A stretch of 64,000 nt of DNA from Deferribacteres bacterium (GCA_020633655.1 JACKDF010000003.1:248001-312000); one strand, 5' to 3'; numbered from the stretch's first letter, positions 9,790 to 19,988 are shown. Numbers and translations: made by a program. The notes: a model not told the origin generated them from the sequence alone.

Positions 9790-10239
9790 TCAGAAAGGTT
9801 TTAACACGATAAGCAGAATAATCGCCACAAAAAGAATTGCTGTTATTAAAAATAAATTAGCCGCTTTTTTCTTGTTTGTATTTACACCAACTTCATCCTG
9901 TGCAGTTGCGGCAGCTTTTATGTTTTTAAGGCGTTTATTAGCCATATGACTCGAACCGAAAACAAATAAGACAAACAGAATCTTTACATGCAATGCAAAT
10001 CCAGTTTTTAAATAAACTGGATTGATATAGATAAGGATTAGGCCTGTGATAAGCGCTAACAGCAGTCCAGGCAGCATTAAAATTCGTCCGGCATCGAGTG
10101 CTATATTTTCGCTGGCGCGACGCATCGCCATGTCTTCTGAGCGAAAATATTTTATGAGAATATAATATTGCACAAAAAAGGTTCCGACAGCACATATTAC
10201 TGAAAAAATATGAATGAACTTTACAACACTAAAAAGCAT
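9790..10239 (-). CDS. Four-helix membrane protein, HemJ/CopD/DUF2269-like
   Basis: This is a 149-residue integral membrane protein with four predicted helices (about 8-28, 48-70, 80-98, 122-146). His9 in helix 1 (KFIHIFSVICAVG) and the motif LHVKILFVLFVFG at the start of helix 3 are the features of the HemJ/CopD/DUF2269 group of small haem- or metal-associated membrane proteins, in which one His and one Lys/His in these helices are conserved. It has a strong ribosome site, AGGAGGAG, just before the ATG. It stands alone between two terminator/promoter regions. The exact function, such as protoporphyrinogen oxidase, cannot be settled from the sequence, and no haem biosynthesis genes are nearby. 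Confidence 0.6.
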   Translation of the reverse strand: MLFSVVKFIHIFSVICAVGTFFVQYYILIKYFRSEDMAMRRASENIALDAGRILMLPGLLLALITGLILIYINPVYLKTGFALHVKILFVLFVFGSSHMANKRLKNIKAAATAQDEVGVNTNKKKAANLFLITAILFVAIILLIVLKPF

Positions 10240-10337
10240 TACTCCTCCTGATAAGACGCTACTGTTTAATAAAAAATGGGCGGGAAATTAAGAGAAAAAT
10301 ATTTAAAAAATCAAGGAGGGATTCAAATTTTTAGCTG

Positions 10338-11324
10338 TTACTTTTGTAGTTCACCCAATTCAGCTAAGCGAAGCATTAAATTTTCCAACTGTTCGTAGTA
10401 TTCATCTTCGCTCATCGATGATTTTTTCATCTTTAAGGCTTTAATCAACGCAAGAATATTCTCGCGCCTTATGTCAGTAGCAGTTGGCTTTCCTTGAAGG
10501 GATTCAGAAGTGAGTTTGGCAGAAGCAGTCTGTGCAATATACAACTCGTTGGCAAGCATTCCGTCCCCTTCATGCAAATCCGGCATCTCCGTTCCGAATC
10601 CATCACCATTATCATCCAACAAAGGATGCTCGGGACGTAGTTGCTTTTTCGAATCGTAATATTTTACAATGCGATCTCTGGTTGCAATAAATATCTCGGT
10701 TACAGAGAGACGGCCATCCTTATTTAAATCGCTGTTTTCTTTATTGGATAAAGTTTCTAAAAACTGAGAAGCAAATTGTGTCGCATTTTTTTCAAAACCG
10801 TCACGGGTAGCCGTTATAATAACACGATTTTCTTTACTCAACTTATCGATAAACGTGCCACTCGCACTGGCCATATTTATGAAAAGTAGTTTATTAAATG
10901 GTACTGAATTCAGGAGTTGTGAATAATCAAAATCTCGTAAATCCTTTCCTGAAATATTAAACTTGCCCCACTCATTATCATAGCTATCATGTCCAATAAA
11001 AAAACAAAACAAATTGGATTGGGAACTCATACCCGAAGCGTCATTTACAAAATAATTGCGAATATTTTTAGCGGTGGCTTTCGCATAAATTTGTTCAATA
11101 GAATCCGGTGTGTCAGCAACCAGAACAACGATATCCTTAGACTCGTAGCCAAATGATTCGATGAGCAAATCGTGCAGGCCTACTGCTTGTTGGTAAAACA
11201 TATTTTCAAATTCCGGTGTCCCTCCTGCGCCGGCAATTATCAAGACTTTATTCTGTGCAACCAAGGATGCCGCGGTGAAAAGAAGAAAGGTCAAAAGAGC
11301 AATAAAATATCGAATAAAGCTCAT
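10338..11324 (-). CDS. Secreted C13/caspase-like protein, catalytic Cys replaced by Ser
   Basis: From the ATG at 11324 the protein has 328 residues: a signal peptide (1-23, ending LVAQ), then a caspase/legumain-like alpha-beta domain. The strand-loop LFCFFIGHD contains His112 at the expected catalytic position. The strand KLLFINMASASG places Ser153 where the C13 motif (ACxSG) has its catalytic Cys. After that come a canonical EF-hand loop D199-E210 (DLNKDGRLSVTE) and a second Ca-type loop, LLDDNGDG. The start is set by an ATGA overlap with the upstream VWA gene and a GGGGGG ribosome site; the longer frame to 11405 would run into that gene. It is the last gene of the MoxR operon. It may be a non-peptidase member, or a Ser variant. 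Confidence 0.7.
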   Translation of the reverse strand: MSFIRYFIALLTFLLFTAASLVAQNKVLIIAGAGGTPEFENMFYQQAVGLHDLLIESFGYESKDIVVLVADTPDSIEQIYAKATAKNIRNYFVNDASGMSSQSNLFCFFIGHDSYDNEWGKFNISGKDLRDFDYSQLLNSVPFNKLLFINMASASGTFIDKLSKENRVIITATRDGFEKNATQFASQFLETLSNKENSDLNKDGRLSVTEIFIATRDRIVKYYDSKKQLRPEHPLLDDNGDGFGTEMPDLHEGDGMLANELYIAQTASAKLTSESLQGKPTATDIRRENILALIKALKMKKSSMSEDEYYEQLENLMLRLAELGELQK

Positions 11325-13669
11325 GACACCCCCCGGGCTCGACGAATTGACCATTCCAGGGTAAGAAGTAGCAAAATTAAAAAGAATAAAATTGGCGCAT
11401 CCCATAAATCCTGCTCAATAAGTTTTGTGTATACCGTCTCTGTCACTGCAAGTTTATCTGGCAGTTCACTCGCATTCTCAATCCTGTAAAAATTTCCCTT
11501 TGAAAGTTGAGCGATATGCTTCAAATAATTTTCATTCAATGCGGGATTCAGGAATTCTCGATTTTTGTCCTTTGTAATGAATGCACCATCAGCGTGTCCA
11601 ATATAGGCGCCATTATTCGAATGAACAAATACATCTGCCAGATAAAATCCTTCTTCTTTAGGAAGAAATTCGCAGGTATAATTCCCCGGTTTATTGAGAT
11701 TGAGTACTGGTTTTAAGTTAATTAGTTCACCAACAGGTGGGTCACCCTGGGCTGTACCGGCTCCCAGGTAGTTCACCGGTTGTTTGATTTGTACCGAAAC
11801 TTGCGCATCCGGCACTACTTGAAACTGACTATCGAGAACAGTTATATGCATTTTAATTTTTTCGTTTGGCGAATATGAGTTTTTATCCATTTCAACGCTT
11901 ATTGGCGGTGGCGTGCTCAAGGTAAGCCAGCGGGCGATCTGCCGCCAGAATTGTTCATGACGATTATCGCTGGCAGGCAACTGCATTTGCCAGCGCCAAA
12001 AAGATGAAGTTGCCATAACCATGGTACGGCCACGACCGTAATTTTGGCTGGCCATAACAATGTGTTCATCCTTTTCACGGGCGGCAGGATGCTTTGCAAG
12101 GATGGTCGCTCCGGGTTTGGCAGCGCCTACGAGATGAAAACCAAGGAGTTGAGGTAATGAGTTCCATGCCTGCTTGTTTTCTTTCACATCAGGAAAAAAT
12201 TGCAGCATAGGCGTTCGAAAACCCGCTGGTGTCAATTGTAAATTAAATGGATTTTTATAAATGGCTTGCTGATTTTTCAGAACAGCCATTTGTTCGCTGT
12301 AGAGCTCGACAGGCAAAACATCTGTCAGGGCTGTTTTTTGCCAATCACCCTGTGAAAAAGCTTTCGGACCACCAAGCATGAGCAAACCACCACCACGGAT
12401 TGACACAAAATCGCGAATCAAATTAAGTTGTTTTTCGGTGAATGCTGACGAATGGATACTGCCAATGATGATCGCTTCGTATTGGAAAAGTTCTTTTCTG
12501 GTGCTTGGGAAACCTTGCTCGAGTTCATGCATATTGCGAATACCCTGGCGATAGTAATCCTTTCCTGTCCGCACCATCGAAGTAAATTGTACCAAAGGCT
12601 CGCGGTCAAGGGCTCGTTTTATGAATTTGAATTCCCAGGGATGTAAGTCCTCGATATATAAAATCCGTCCCGATTTTTCGCGATTGTCCACCCAAAACGT
12701 TTCATTGTTGTTTTCTGTAACGATCTCTTTTTGGGTTGAAATAACCTTGGCCGTATAGTTGTGAAAACCTTTTTCTGTTGGTTCGAGCTGTGATTTATAT
12801 TGTGTATAATCCTGAGTTAGCGTCACGTTCTCGGATTGGATCAACAAATCATCTTCCCAGATTTGCACAGTCGCCCTGTCGTTTTCTGCTCCCTTTTTTT
12901 GAATAAAGGCCGAAAAATTCGTTTTACCAGTTCCATCGGGTGATGGTTGTGTATCCACTGAAACCAGTCGTAAATCCGAAGGAATATCTGAGCCAACACC
13001 AACTGTAAACACCGGAATGTTTCGCTGACCTAAAGATGAGGCTATTTTTAGAGGATCAGAAGCCTGTTGTGATTCATTGGTTTCCCAGGCAATATTGTTT
13101 CCATCCGAGATCAGTATGATAGCAGAAACAGGTTGTGATTTTAAACGGGAAACCGCAAAAGAGAGCGCGCTGGCAAGATCAGTAATTTCGCCGTCATTCT
13201 GCAGATTATTGCTGCTATCAAGTGCTGTAATTCCCGAGCTAAATGAAAAAGGTAAGACGATAAAATTCTCCTTTAAACGTGCTAAAAGATCGTTTTCGGT
13301 GCCCCACAGATAATTTTTAACCACTTCTGTACGAGTTTGGCTCCTGGCAGCGTCTTTTATTTGCATGCTTTTTGATGAATCCACAAGCAAAAGGACGGCA
13401 CTCTTTTTCTGTACGACCTGGGTTATCGTAATTACCGGTTCAATTAATATAAGGAAAAGGGCAATAAGCACAAAATAGCGTAAAACAATGAAGGTTGTTT
13501 TTAAATAGTTTGTTATGGGAGAAACAGTTTTCCAGTTTGCAAAGAGAATAGCGCTGGCGCAAATGACGAAGAAAAATGCGAAGAGTAAAGCATATTGTGG
13601 CAAATTTTTGGCGGAGATAATGCCTTCTGTGAAAACAATTGGCGCATATTTAAAAAGAAATTCAAACAT
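11321..13669 (-). CDS. Membrane VWA protein with GATase1-like domain
   Basis: The protein has 782 residues. Two N-terminal helices (about 23-45 and 57-80) lead to a von Willebrand A domain with the MIDAS start LLLVDSSKSMQ (DxSxS) and ILISDGNN. An Ig-like segment follows, then a class I glutamine-amidotransferase-like domain (EAIIIGSIHSS...RGGGLLMLGGPKAF) without an obvious catalytic Cys-His-Glu triad. After another beta-rich segment there is a C-terminal helix (about 757-775). This is the large VWA/GATase-like partner often found in MoxR-DUF58-VWA operons. It starts 11 bases after the DUF4175-like gene and overlaps the C13-like gene by 4 bases, so it is translationally coupled. It probably sits in the inner membrane with its domains outside; the metal-ion VWA site suggests protein-protein contacts. 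Confidence 0.8.
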   Translation of the reverse strand: MFEFLFKYAPIVFTEGIISAKNLPQYALLFAFFFVICASAILFANWKTVSPITNYLKTTFIVLRYFVLIALFLILIEPVITITQVVQKKSAVLLLVDSSKSMQIKDAARSQTRTEVVKNYLWGTENDLLARLKENFIVLPFSFSSGITALDSSNNLQNDGEITDLASALSFAVSRLKSQPVSAIILISDGNNIAWETNESQQASDPLKIASSLGQRNIPVFTVGVGSDIPSDLRLVSVDTQPSPDGTGKTNFSAFIQKKGAENDRATVQIWEDDLLIQSENVTLTQDYTQYKSQLEPTEKGFHNYTAKVISTQKEIVTENNNETFWVDNREKSGRILYIEDLHPWEFKFIKRALDREPLVQFTSMVRTGKDYYRQGIRNMHELEQGFPSTRKELFQYEAIIIGSIHSSAFTEKQLNLIRDFVSIRGGGLLMLGGPKAFSQGDWQKTALTDVLPVELYSEQMAVLKNQQAIYKNPFNLQLTPAGFRTPMLQFFPDVKENKQAWNSLPQLLGFHLVGAAKPGATILAKHPAAREKDEHIVMASQNYGRGRTMVMATSSFWRWQMQLPASDNRHEQFWRQIARWLTLSTPPPISVEMDKNSYSPNEKIKMHITVLDSQFQVVPDAQVSVQIKQPVNYLGAGTAQGDPPVGELINLKPVLNLNKPGNYTCEFLPKEEGFYLADVFVHSNNGAYIGHADGAFITKDKNREFLNPALNENYLKHIAQLSKGNFYRIENASELPDKLAVTETVYTKLIEQDLWDAPILFFLILLLLTLEWSIRRARGVS

Positions 13670-13680
13670 ATGATTTCGTC

Positions 13681-16600
13681 TTACTTTAGTTTCTCGGAGG
13701 ATGACAAATTGCGAAAATACTCTTCAACAAGTTCGCGGTATTCCCTTGGCACAGAAACTGTCTCAAGGCTTTGCGCAGCTTCAAGACCCTTTTCGACATT
13801 TAACTGTGCCTGTAATTCAGCCTCAATTAATTTCATTTTATAAACGAGTTGGGATTCGATCTGGTCGAGTCGCTGAGAACCTGGAAGTGTTTGCCGTACA
13901 ATGCCGTTTGTTGCATTTTCAAGATCCCGATAGTGGTCACGCATTTGCGGATTGGAGGAAAGAAGATTTGACAATTCACGAAATTCCTGCCGCGTTTTCC
14001 ATAATTCTTCCTGAAGTTTCTGGCTTGAAGAACTCCCGCTACGTCCTCCAGGATTGGAGTTATTCGAATCATTTTGTGCAAGCAGTTCCTCCAGCTTTGT
14101 GCGAAGCTTCTGAGTTTCCTGAAGTGCTTTCTGCATATCCTGTTCATTGGATTTTTTGATCCCCTTCAAAGCGTTATCCAAATCCTGATTTGCATCGGCT
14201 AATGATTTATGGATTGATTCCATGAGCCGTTCCGCTTCCTGAAAACGTTTTTTCTCGAGAAGGGATTCAGCCTTTTGCATGCTCTCGTCAATCTTTTTCT
14301 GCGATAAATTACGTCCAACCTGTTGCAATTCCCTTTTTGTCTCCGCTTCTTCAGAATCTGAATTTTGCGCAAGTTTATTAATTTCCTCCATGGTTGATTC
14401 AAATTTTTCACGAATGGAGCGTTGGCGTTCCAGATTTTGTCCTATTCTACTGGTGTCGGCTCCACCACTACTCATTGATTGCTGTGTTTCCCTGGCAAGA
14501 TCCCTCTGATTTTGGGCTAAATTTTCCATCTTTTTTTGCACGTCTTGTAATTCTTTGCGAAGATCATCCTGCTGAAGCTGTTGCAATTTTTCTTCAAGTT
14601 TGCGCAACTTGTCAAGAGCCTCCTGACCGCTGGCTAATGCATTTTGTTGTTGTGATTTTTGTAGTCTTTGAGTTGCATGGTTCATTGCCTGACTTGCCTT
14701 ACGCAAATCATTGCTGGTTTGAGCAGACTCCTTACTGTTTTGCTGATTCCGGGACGTATTCTCGGCCATGTCCTGCATCAGCTTTTGCGTATCTTTATTA
14801 ATCTCCTCCTGCTGACGTTGTAATTTTTTTATTTGCCTTTCTTTCTCTTCATTCGAAAGATTTTGTTCGGCCAGTTGTCGGTTCTCCTGGTTAAGCTGAT
14901 TTTGCCGCCGTGCTAAATCCTGAATTCTGCGCAATGCTTCATCCGTTTCCTGTTGTGCATGTTGCTGCTCACTTTGATCCAGCGTTTCATATTTGCTCTT
15001 CATCTTCTCCAGCTCATCCTGGAAAAGTCGTGTGAGTTCTCGCTGGTTTTGTGCTCCTCCCTGCCCCTGGCTTCGGCTGTTAGAAATTTGTCTTTCGGAA
15101 ACAAGGGCATCTGCTTTAATTAAATGATGATAACTCGTACGCATGTGCGGCATGGCGCTTTTCAGAGAGTCATTTTCTATTTTTGGTTCGGCCAACTTCA
15201 TCGCAGTAACAGCATCTGCAAGGGCATCAACAATTTCGTTTTGTTCCTGCTGGAGCATCCGGCCACGTAACTTGGCACGCTGAACGATCGATGCGATACT
15301 ATTTCGCACATCCACCTGGGTTTTGTAAAGACTCTGCAAATTAATCGCATATTCTTCGGCGGGCATACTATCTTTATTCTGAATTAATTTAAGCGTTGCC
15401 GTAATGATGTCTTTTTGTAGTTTCGCAAATTGTGGTGCATTGTCTCCCCCACCACTGTTTCCGGAGCTTGTTGCAACTTTATAAATCGTATCAAAATTAC
15501 CTATGTCAATATAGTAAATATCAGAAATGGTCGAATTATTTTGCTCTTCCTTCGCTTTGAAGTAATAAGAAACAAAATCACCGGGTTTTACCTCCAAATC
15601 TTCCAGATAAATCAGAGTTGAAAATTCATGCGTTTGATAAGTAAGAACATTATCCCGACTATCAGAGGATTCAAGTTGCAGCGGCAACTCTTGTTCATCA
15701 CGGCTGTTGACCTGTACGACCAAAACTGCTTCCTCCATACCGAAATCATCACTGATGTCTGCTTTAACCGGAATTTCTTCCAGCATCGTCGCTTCAATAT
15801 CCCGACTGGGGCGTAGAACAGTTATTGATGGTGGTTGATTCTTCAATGCCCGAATAAAATATTCTGCTAACGGTGTATTATCGAGGCCGTCCGGAGTCAC
15901 TAATCGAATTTTATAGAAGGAATCATCACGCACGACAAAGGATGCCTGGGCCGTTGTATCGCTCAGAATTTTCATATCTGATGGTTGATTGTCAGCGAGA
16001 ATGAATTGAGCAGCGCTTACTGACGTTGTACTCAAGACATTCAATGTTACTTTTGTGCCAATGGGCGTCCAAACGTCCCCGCCATCTTTTTCAAAACGTG
16101 TTTTCAGTTTTGTCGACGGCGGATAATTGTAGGTGAGATCGATCTGCTTAATTTGTGGTGCATCAAATAGAGTTACGTGAAAAATTTCACTGATCTCAGA
16201 TTCCGCTTTCACATAATAATGAAATGCATTTTGCACTGCGAAGAATTCAAATCCGACATCAGCCTTATCATTCCCCTGTGGTTGCATCAGAACACTTTGC
16301 CAGATTGAATCATCCTCAGTGAAGTACAATGTGACATCTTCAGGCAAGTAATTCTTAATAGTCGCAGAAATGCGAAATCCTGCTCCCCGCATCATACGAT
16401 GATCGCCTGGCGTAACATATAGTTCGGGTAGAGGTTTTGGTGGTTTAAAATCAGCATGAATCATTTCAGCGATGTGAGGTTGCCACTGCATTTTCGAGGA
16501 TACAACAATAACCAGTAAAGCAAAGGCTGCTACCAGCAAAGCGAACCAAACCGGACGATAGCTTCGGCTCACTTCCTTTTCAAAGGAAATTTTATTGGTG

Positions 16601-17007
16601 TAAGTACTTGCTTGTTCGACAACTTTTTGCAGCCAGAAAATATCAACAGAGCCTCGACGAATCGACGAATCCAGGGCCGTGATCAGGCGATCTTCCAATT
16701 CCGGATGTGATGATTCCAGTACCCGAGCGATGTGATCCGCAGAAATGTCATGCCGAAACGGAAGAATAATGAATTTCACCACGGCAAAAAGAAAAGAAAT
16801 CACTGTAATTACCGCAACTGCAGGCACCAAATAAGGTGCAGCAGTCCAATAAGAGGAAAGCAAGGCAATAAGTCCCAGACCGATAGAAAAAATCGCCAGC
16901 ACAATAGCAGTCCCTTTTATTGCAGTGTCTCTGCGCCAGCGATGGATTGCCGCATTAATTTTTTTATAAAGTTGTGATTGTTCTCTATAAATATTTGTAG
17001 GCTGCAT
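13681..17007 (-). CDS. DUF4175-like membrane protein with very long Gln-rich coiled coil
   Basis: The protein has 1108 residues. Two close N-terminal helices (about 34-56, 60-83) and a third (about 153-174) are followed by beta-rich, Ig-like segments to about residue 500. A run of about 450 residues rich in Gln, Glu, Lys and Asn follows (for example QEEINKDTQKLMQDM, RKLEEKLQQLQQDDLRKE) and is predicted to be coiled coil. The order (helix pair, periplasmic beta region, coiled coil) matches DUF4175-type proteins encoded beside VWA/BatA genes. The protein would reach far across the periplasm. It lies 8 bases downstream of the BatA-like gene. No enzymatic motif is visible. Confidence 0.7.
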   Translation of the reverse strand: MQPTNIYREQSQLYKKINAAIHRWRRDTAIKGTAIVLAIFSIGLGLIALLSSYWTAAPYLVPAVAVITVISFLFAVVKFIILPFRHDISADHIARVLESSHPELEDRLITALDSSIRRGSVDIFWLQKVVEQASTYTNKISFEKEVSRSYRPVWFALLVAAFALLVIVVSSKMQWQPHIAEMIHADFKPPKPLPELYVTPGDHRMMRGAGFRISATIKNYLPEDVTLYFTEDDSIWQSVLMQPQGNDKADVGFEFFAVQNAFHYYVKAESEISEIFHVTLFDAPQIKQIDLTYNYPPSTKLKTRFEKDGGDVWTPIGTKVTLNVLSTTSVSAAQFILADNQPSDMKILSDTTAQASFVVRDDSFYKIRLVTPDGLDNTPLAEYFIRALKNQPPSITVLRPSRDIEATMLEEIPVKADISDDFGMEEAVLVVQVNSRDEQELPLQLESSDSRDNVLTYQTHEFSTLIYLEDLEVKPGDFVSYYFKAKEEQNNSTISDIYYIDIGNFDTIYKVATSSGNSGGGDNAPQFAKLQKDIITATLKLIQNKDSMPAEEYAINLQSLYKTQVDVRNSIASIVQRAKLRGRMLQQEQNEIVDALADAVTAMKLAEPKIENDSLKSAMPHMRTSYHHLIKADALVSERQISNSRSQGQGGAQNQRELTRLFQDELEKMKSKYETLDQSEQQHAQQETDEALRRIQDLARRQNQLNQENRQLAEQNLSNEEKERQIKKLQRQQEEINKDTQKLMQDMAENTSRNQQNSKESAQTSNDLRKASQAMNHATQRLQKSQQQNALASGQEALDKLRKLEEKLQQLQQDDLRKELQDVQKKMENLAQNQRDLARETQQSMSSGGADTSRIGQNLERQRSIREKFESTMEEINKLAQNSDSEEAETKRELQQVGRNLSQKKIDESMQKAESLLEKKRFQEAERLMESIHKSLADANQDLDNALKGIKKSNEQDMQKALQETQKLRTKLEELLAQNDSNNSNPGGRSGSSSSQKLQEELWKTRQEFRELSNLLSSNPQMRDHYRDLENATNGIVRQTLPGSQRLDQIESQLVYKMKLIEAELQAQLNVEKGLEAAQSLETVSVPREYRELVEEYFRNLSSSEKLK

Positions 17008-17015
17008 TAGCTTGA

Positions 17016-19055
17016 TTACCTCGGTACTCTATTCGCAAATATTGTTTCCACCAAAATAAACATAATGAGTAATATCAACAGGATTCGCCACAATTTTTGC
17101 TGTTGTTCTATTTCGAGCAGGGAAAAATTTCCAGCCCTGAGAATCTGCGAGTTATTGGTGATTTCTCCATCAGTACTTAATCTTGACTGGAAATTTTCGG
17201 TCGTCTCAAAGTGGCTATCGCTTTCTCTACGATCCACATTTACCGCAACATACATTTTCTTGCCACTCTGGGAGAAAGTATAAATTCCTGGTTCCTGAGT
17301 TTTATCAAAAATTCCCCCTTTTAGTAGCGTATCTTCGGTCCTTCCGTTCGGGTATGCGATTTCAATATTTGCATTCACATCAAAGCCCTTATCGATTGGA
17401 ATGACATCATCGGTTAAATAATATGACGTTGAAGATTTTTGCGGTGTACAATAGTGCATTATACTATGTACGAGTGGTAAAAACACCTGATTCACAGGAA
17501 AATCCGACCATTCCGCATCAAGGGGAAAGCTAAGTACAAGACTTTTCCCTTTTCCAACTCGCAATTCCTGGATGGCTGGCTTACCATTGTCAAAAGAAAA
17601 AATTGTATTCGCTCCAGCCTCTGGTTGTAGTTGCCAACTTTGGAAAATACGCGCTGATATGTTTTCACCAGCAGTTGCTTTCTCAACAAGAAAATGTTCG
17701 CGAGTCGCTGCTAAAAGATGCAAGCCATTCGAATTATCCAATGTTGGAAAGGTGGTTTTATTAATTTTGCACCCGGCAAGTTCCTGAAAAAACTTATTGA
17801 AAAGAGTGGCGTCAATTTTATCTCCAAGCAAAAATACAACACTGCCACCCTGTTCAACGAGTTTGTGTATTTGTGCTATACTCTGTTGATCGATGCCACG
17901 CACGTTGGCCAGTAGAATAATATCAAAACCCTCAATTCCTTTGCTGCCTAATTGCATTGGATTGGTTTCAACGATTTCGAATGAACTGCTTTTTACGTTC
18001 AGAGCAGATTTCAGGTAGAAAAGCTCATCACCTGTGCCACGCATTTGTTCACCATTTACCGCAAGAATACGGATTCGCCGATTCTGATTCAGAACGAAAT
18101 ACTGGTGATTATCAAAGGTAAAATCATCATGTAAATCTAAATTCACAGCACCAGCAAGTTGTGAGTTCAAGGGAACATTGATATTCTCAAAAGTCACGAA
18201 CGTGTTTTCATTTGGAAGTGGATTCGCAACGGATTCAGAGGCTGCTTTCCGGTTCATTAAAGTTACATCCACTGTAAGTTTCTTGAAATCCGCATGGCCA
18301 GTCAAGGTCAATCGCGTTTTTAGTTTATCACCTGGCTGTTGTGGTAGTGATACTTCTTCCACAGCCGCATTTTCCAATTCATCCTCTGCAACTGGCACCA
18401 ACACGATTTTAGCTTTGCTCTGCAAACGAATATCTTTTACATAATCCGGCCAATTGGAGCTCTGAAAATCGGAAACAACATAAATTTCACCGCGTTTTTC
18501 ATCACCTGAACTCAATTTATTATCAGCCTGGCGCAATGCATCATGCAGGTCGGCAACACCGTAACCCGGCTGCATAGTTTCGCGAATTATTCGTTCAATT
18601 CCATTGGTAAAGGGAAGTTCATCAACTATTATTCTGCTGCCATTGCCTACCCGAACAAATGTTACCGTTGATTCTTCGTTTAAATTGGAAAGAATCTGCT
18701 CAATTTCTGATCTTGCCTTCCGCTGTGATGCTTCGGAGGACATGCTTGCGGATACATCAAGAAGAAGTATCACATGCCGTGCGTGCTTTTCCCAAACGCC
18801 AAATGATTTATTGTCGGCAATGAAAGGTCGTGCAAAGAGCAAAGCTAGGAGTGCAAATATAAGCATGCGCAACAAAAGAAGCAGAAGTTGCTTCCAGCGC
18901 AACCAGCGTGATATCGGCTTTTGGCTTTGCAGAAGAAATCGCATCGCCGGAAAATCAACACGCAGCGCTTTATTACGCCAGATTAAATGGATAATGACCG
19001 GAATGAGCACAGCTCCGGCGAGCAATGGAAGAAAAAGTGTATTTAAGACGTGCAT
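17016..19055 (-). CDS. BatA-like membrane protein with VWA domain
   Basis: The protein has 679 residues. Its N-terminus (LFLPLLAGAVLIPVIIHL, then a basic loop and LLLLLLRMLIFALLALLFARPFI) is the BatA/aerotolerance N-terminal two-helix domain. A VWA domain begins at ILLLDVSASMSSE (MIDAS DxSxS). A GATase-like alpha/beta segment (IILLANVRGID..., GGSVVFLLGDKID) and beta-rich regions follow, and a final helix lies at about 655-675. It sits between DUF58 (24 bases upstream) and the DUF4175-like gene (8 bases downstream). In relatives the MoxR ATPase is thought to remodel or load VWA proteins. The target here is unknown. Confidence 0.85.
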   Translation of the reverse strand: MHVLNTLFLPLLAGAVLIPVIIHLIWRNKALRVDFPAMRFLLQSQKPISRWLRWKQLLLLLLRMLIFALLALLFARPFIADNKSFGVWEKHARHVILLLDVSASMSSEASQRKARSEIEQILSNLNEESTVTFVRVGNGSRIIVDELPFTNGIERIIRETMQPGYGVADLHDALRQADNKLSSGDEKRGEIYVVSDFQSSNWPDYVKDIRLQSKAKIVLVPVAEDELENAAVEEVSLPQQPGDKLKTRLTLTGHADFKKLTVDVTLMNRKAASESVANPLPNENTFVTFENINVPLNSQLAGAVNLDLHDDFTFDNHQYFVLNQNRRIRILAVNGEQMRGTGDELFYLKSALNVKSSSFEIVETNPMQLGSKGIEGFDIILLANVRGIDQQSIAQIHKLVEQGGSVVFLLGDKIDATLFNKFFQELAGCKINKTTFPTLDNSNGLHLLAATREHFLVEKATAGENISARIFQSWQLQPEAGANTIFSFDNGKPAIQELRVGKGKSLVLSFPLDAEWSDFPVNQVFLPLVHSIMHYCTPQKSSTSYYLTDDVIPIDKGFDVNANIEIAYPNGRTEDTLLKGGIFDKTQEPGIYTFSQSGKKMYVAVNVDRRESDSHFETTENFQSRLSTDGEITNNSQILRAGNFSLLEIEQQQKLWRILLILLIMFILVETIFANRVPR

Positions 19056-19079
19056 GAGTTACCGTAAATTAAATCAAAT

Positions 19080-19973
19080 TTACATCTTGCCTGCTCTTGC
19101 AGCTAAATAAGCTTGCAGTGCAAAATCAAGTGGTTTGCTTGTGTCCAACAAAGAAAAACTGGTTCGATTAGAGCCACACCCCTTCTCAAGAAAGGCGATA
19201 TGATTTTTTAATCTGGCTAAATATTCATCGCGAACACTATGTGGAATAGCGGTGTATTCACCTTCGCCTTCAAGCCCGACAAACTTAATTGTATTATGGT
19301 AGGGAAAAGTAATTTCCGCTGCGTCGAAAATATTAAAGACAATCACTTCGTGACCACGAAAACGGAAATGCTGAATAGCATGGATGATTTTTTCCGGATC
19401 ATCCAACAAATCAGAAATAAGGACAATCATTCCTTTTTTATTCACCGCATCAGCAACCTGATGCAACGGCAGTCCGATATCCGTACGCGGAACAGTTTTC
19501 AAATTGCTCAGTTCGAGCAGAATCGTTTGCAAATGACCAGAACGCACTTGTGCCGGAATGTGATGGACAATTTTATCACCAAAAGTAACCAGACCAATGC
19601 CATCGCGTTGCCGCGAAATGAGATAGGCTAATGAAGCCGCAAGATAGGAGGCGTACTCCAGTTTTGTCATACCATTGGAAGCGAAATTCATAGAATTTGA
19701 CAAATCAAGAACGATATGGCAATTGAGATTTGTTTCTTCCTCGAATTCTTTTACATAGTAGCGATCGAACCGTCCAAAGACCTTCCAGTCGATATGCCGT
19801 GGATCATCACCGGGTGTGTACTGGCGGTATTCGGCGAACTCCACACTAAATCCTTTATAGGGACTCTTGTGCAATCCGGAAAGAAAGCCTTCTACCACGG
19901 TTTTCGCACGTAATTCCATCCCGGAGATGGAGGCAAGTATCTTTGGATCGATAAATCTTAAAACATTTGACAT
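19080..19973 (-). CDS. DUF58 domain protein
   Basis: The protein has 297 residues. It shows the DUF58 core motif, YRQYTPGDDPRHIDWKVFGR near residue 50, followed by FDRYYVKEFEEETN and a degenerate VWA-like domain (HIVLDLSNSMNF, DxSxS). No membrane segment is seen, unlike many DUF58 proteins that have N-terminal helices, so it is probably cytosolic or peripheral. It lies 15 bases downstream of the MoxR gene. The MoxR-DUF58-VWA order is strongly conserved in bacteria, and DUF58 is thought to be the adaptor between ATPase and VWA proteins. Confidence 0.92.
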   Translation of the reverse strand: MSNVLRFIDPKILASISGMELRAKTVVEGFLSGLHKSPYKGFSVEFAEYRQYTPGDDPRHIDWKVFGRFDRYYVKEFEEETNLNCHIVLDLSNSMNFASNGMTKLEYASYLAASLAYLISRQRDGIGLVTFGDKIVHHIPAQVRSGHLQTILLELSNLKTVPRTDIGLPLHQVADAVNKKGMIVLISDLLDDPEKIIHAIQHFRFRGHEVIVFNIFDAAEITFPYHNTIKFVGLEGEGEYTAIPHSVRDEYLARLKNHIAFLEKGCGSNRTSFSLLDTSKPLDFALQAYLAARAGKM

Positions 19974-19988
19974 AGGATTATTATCGTT

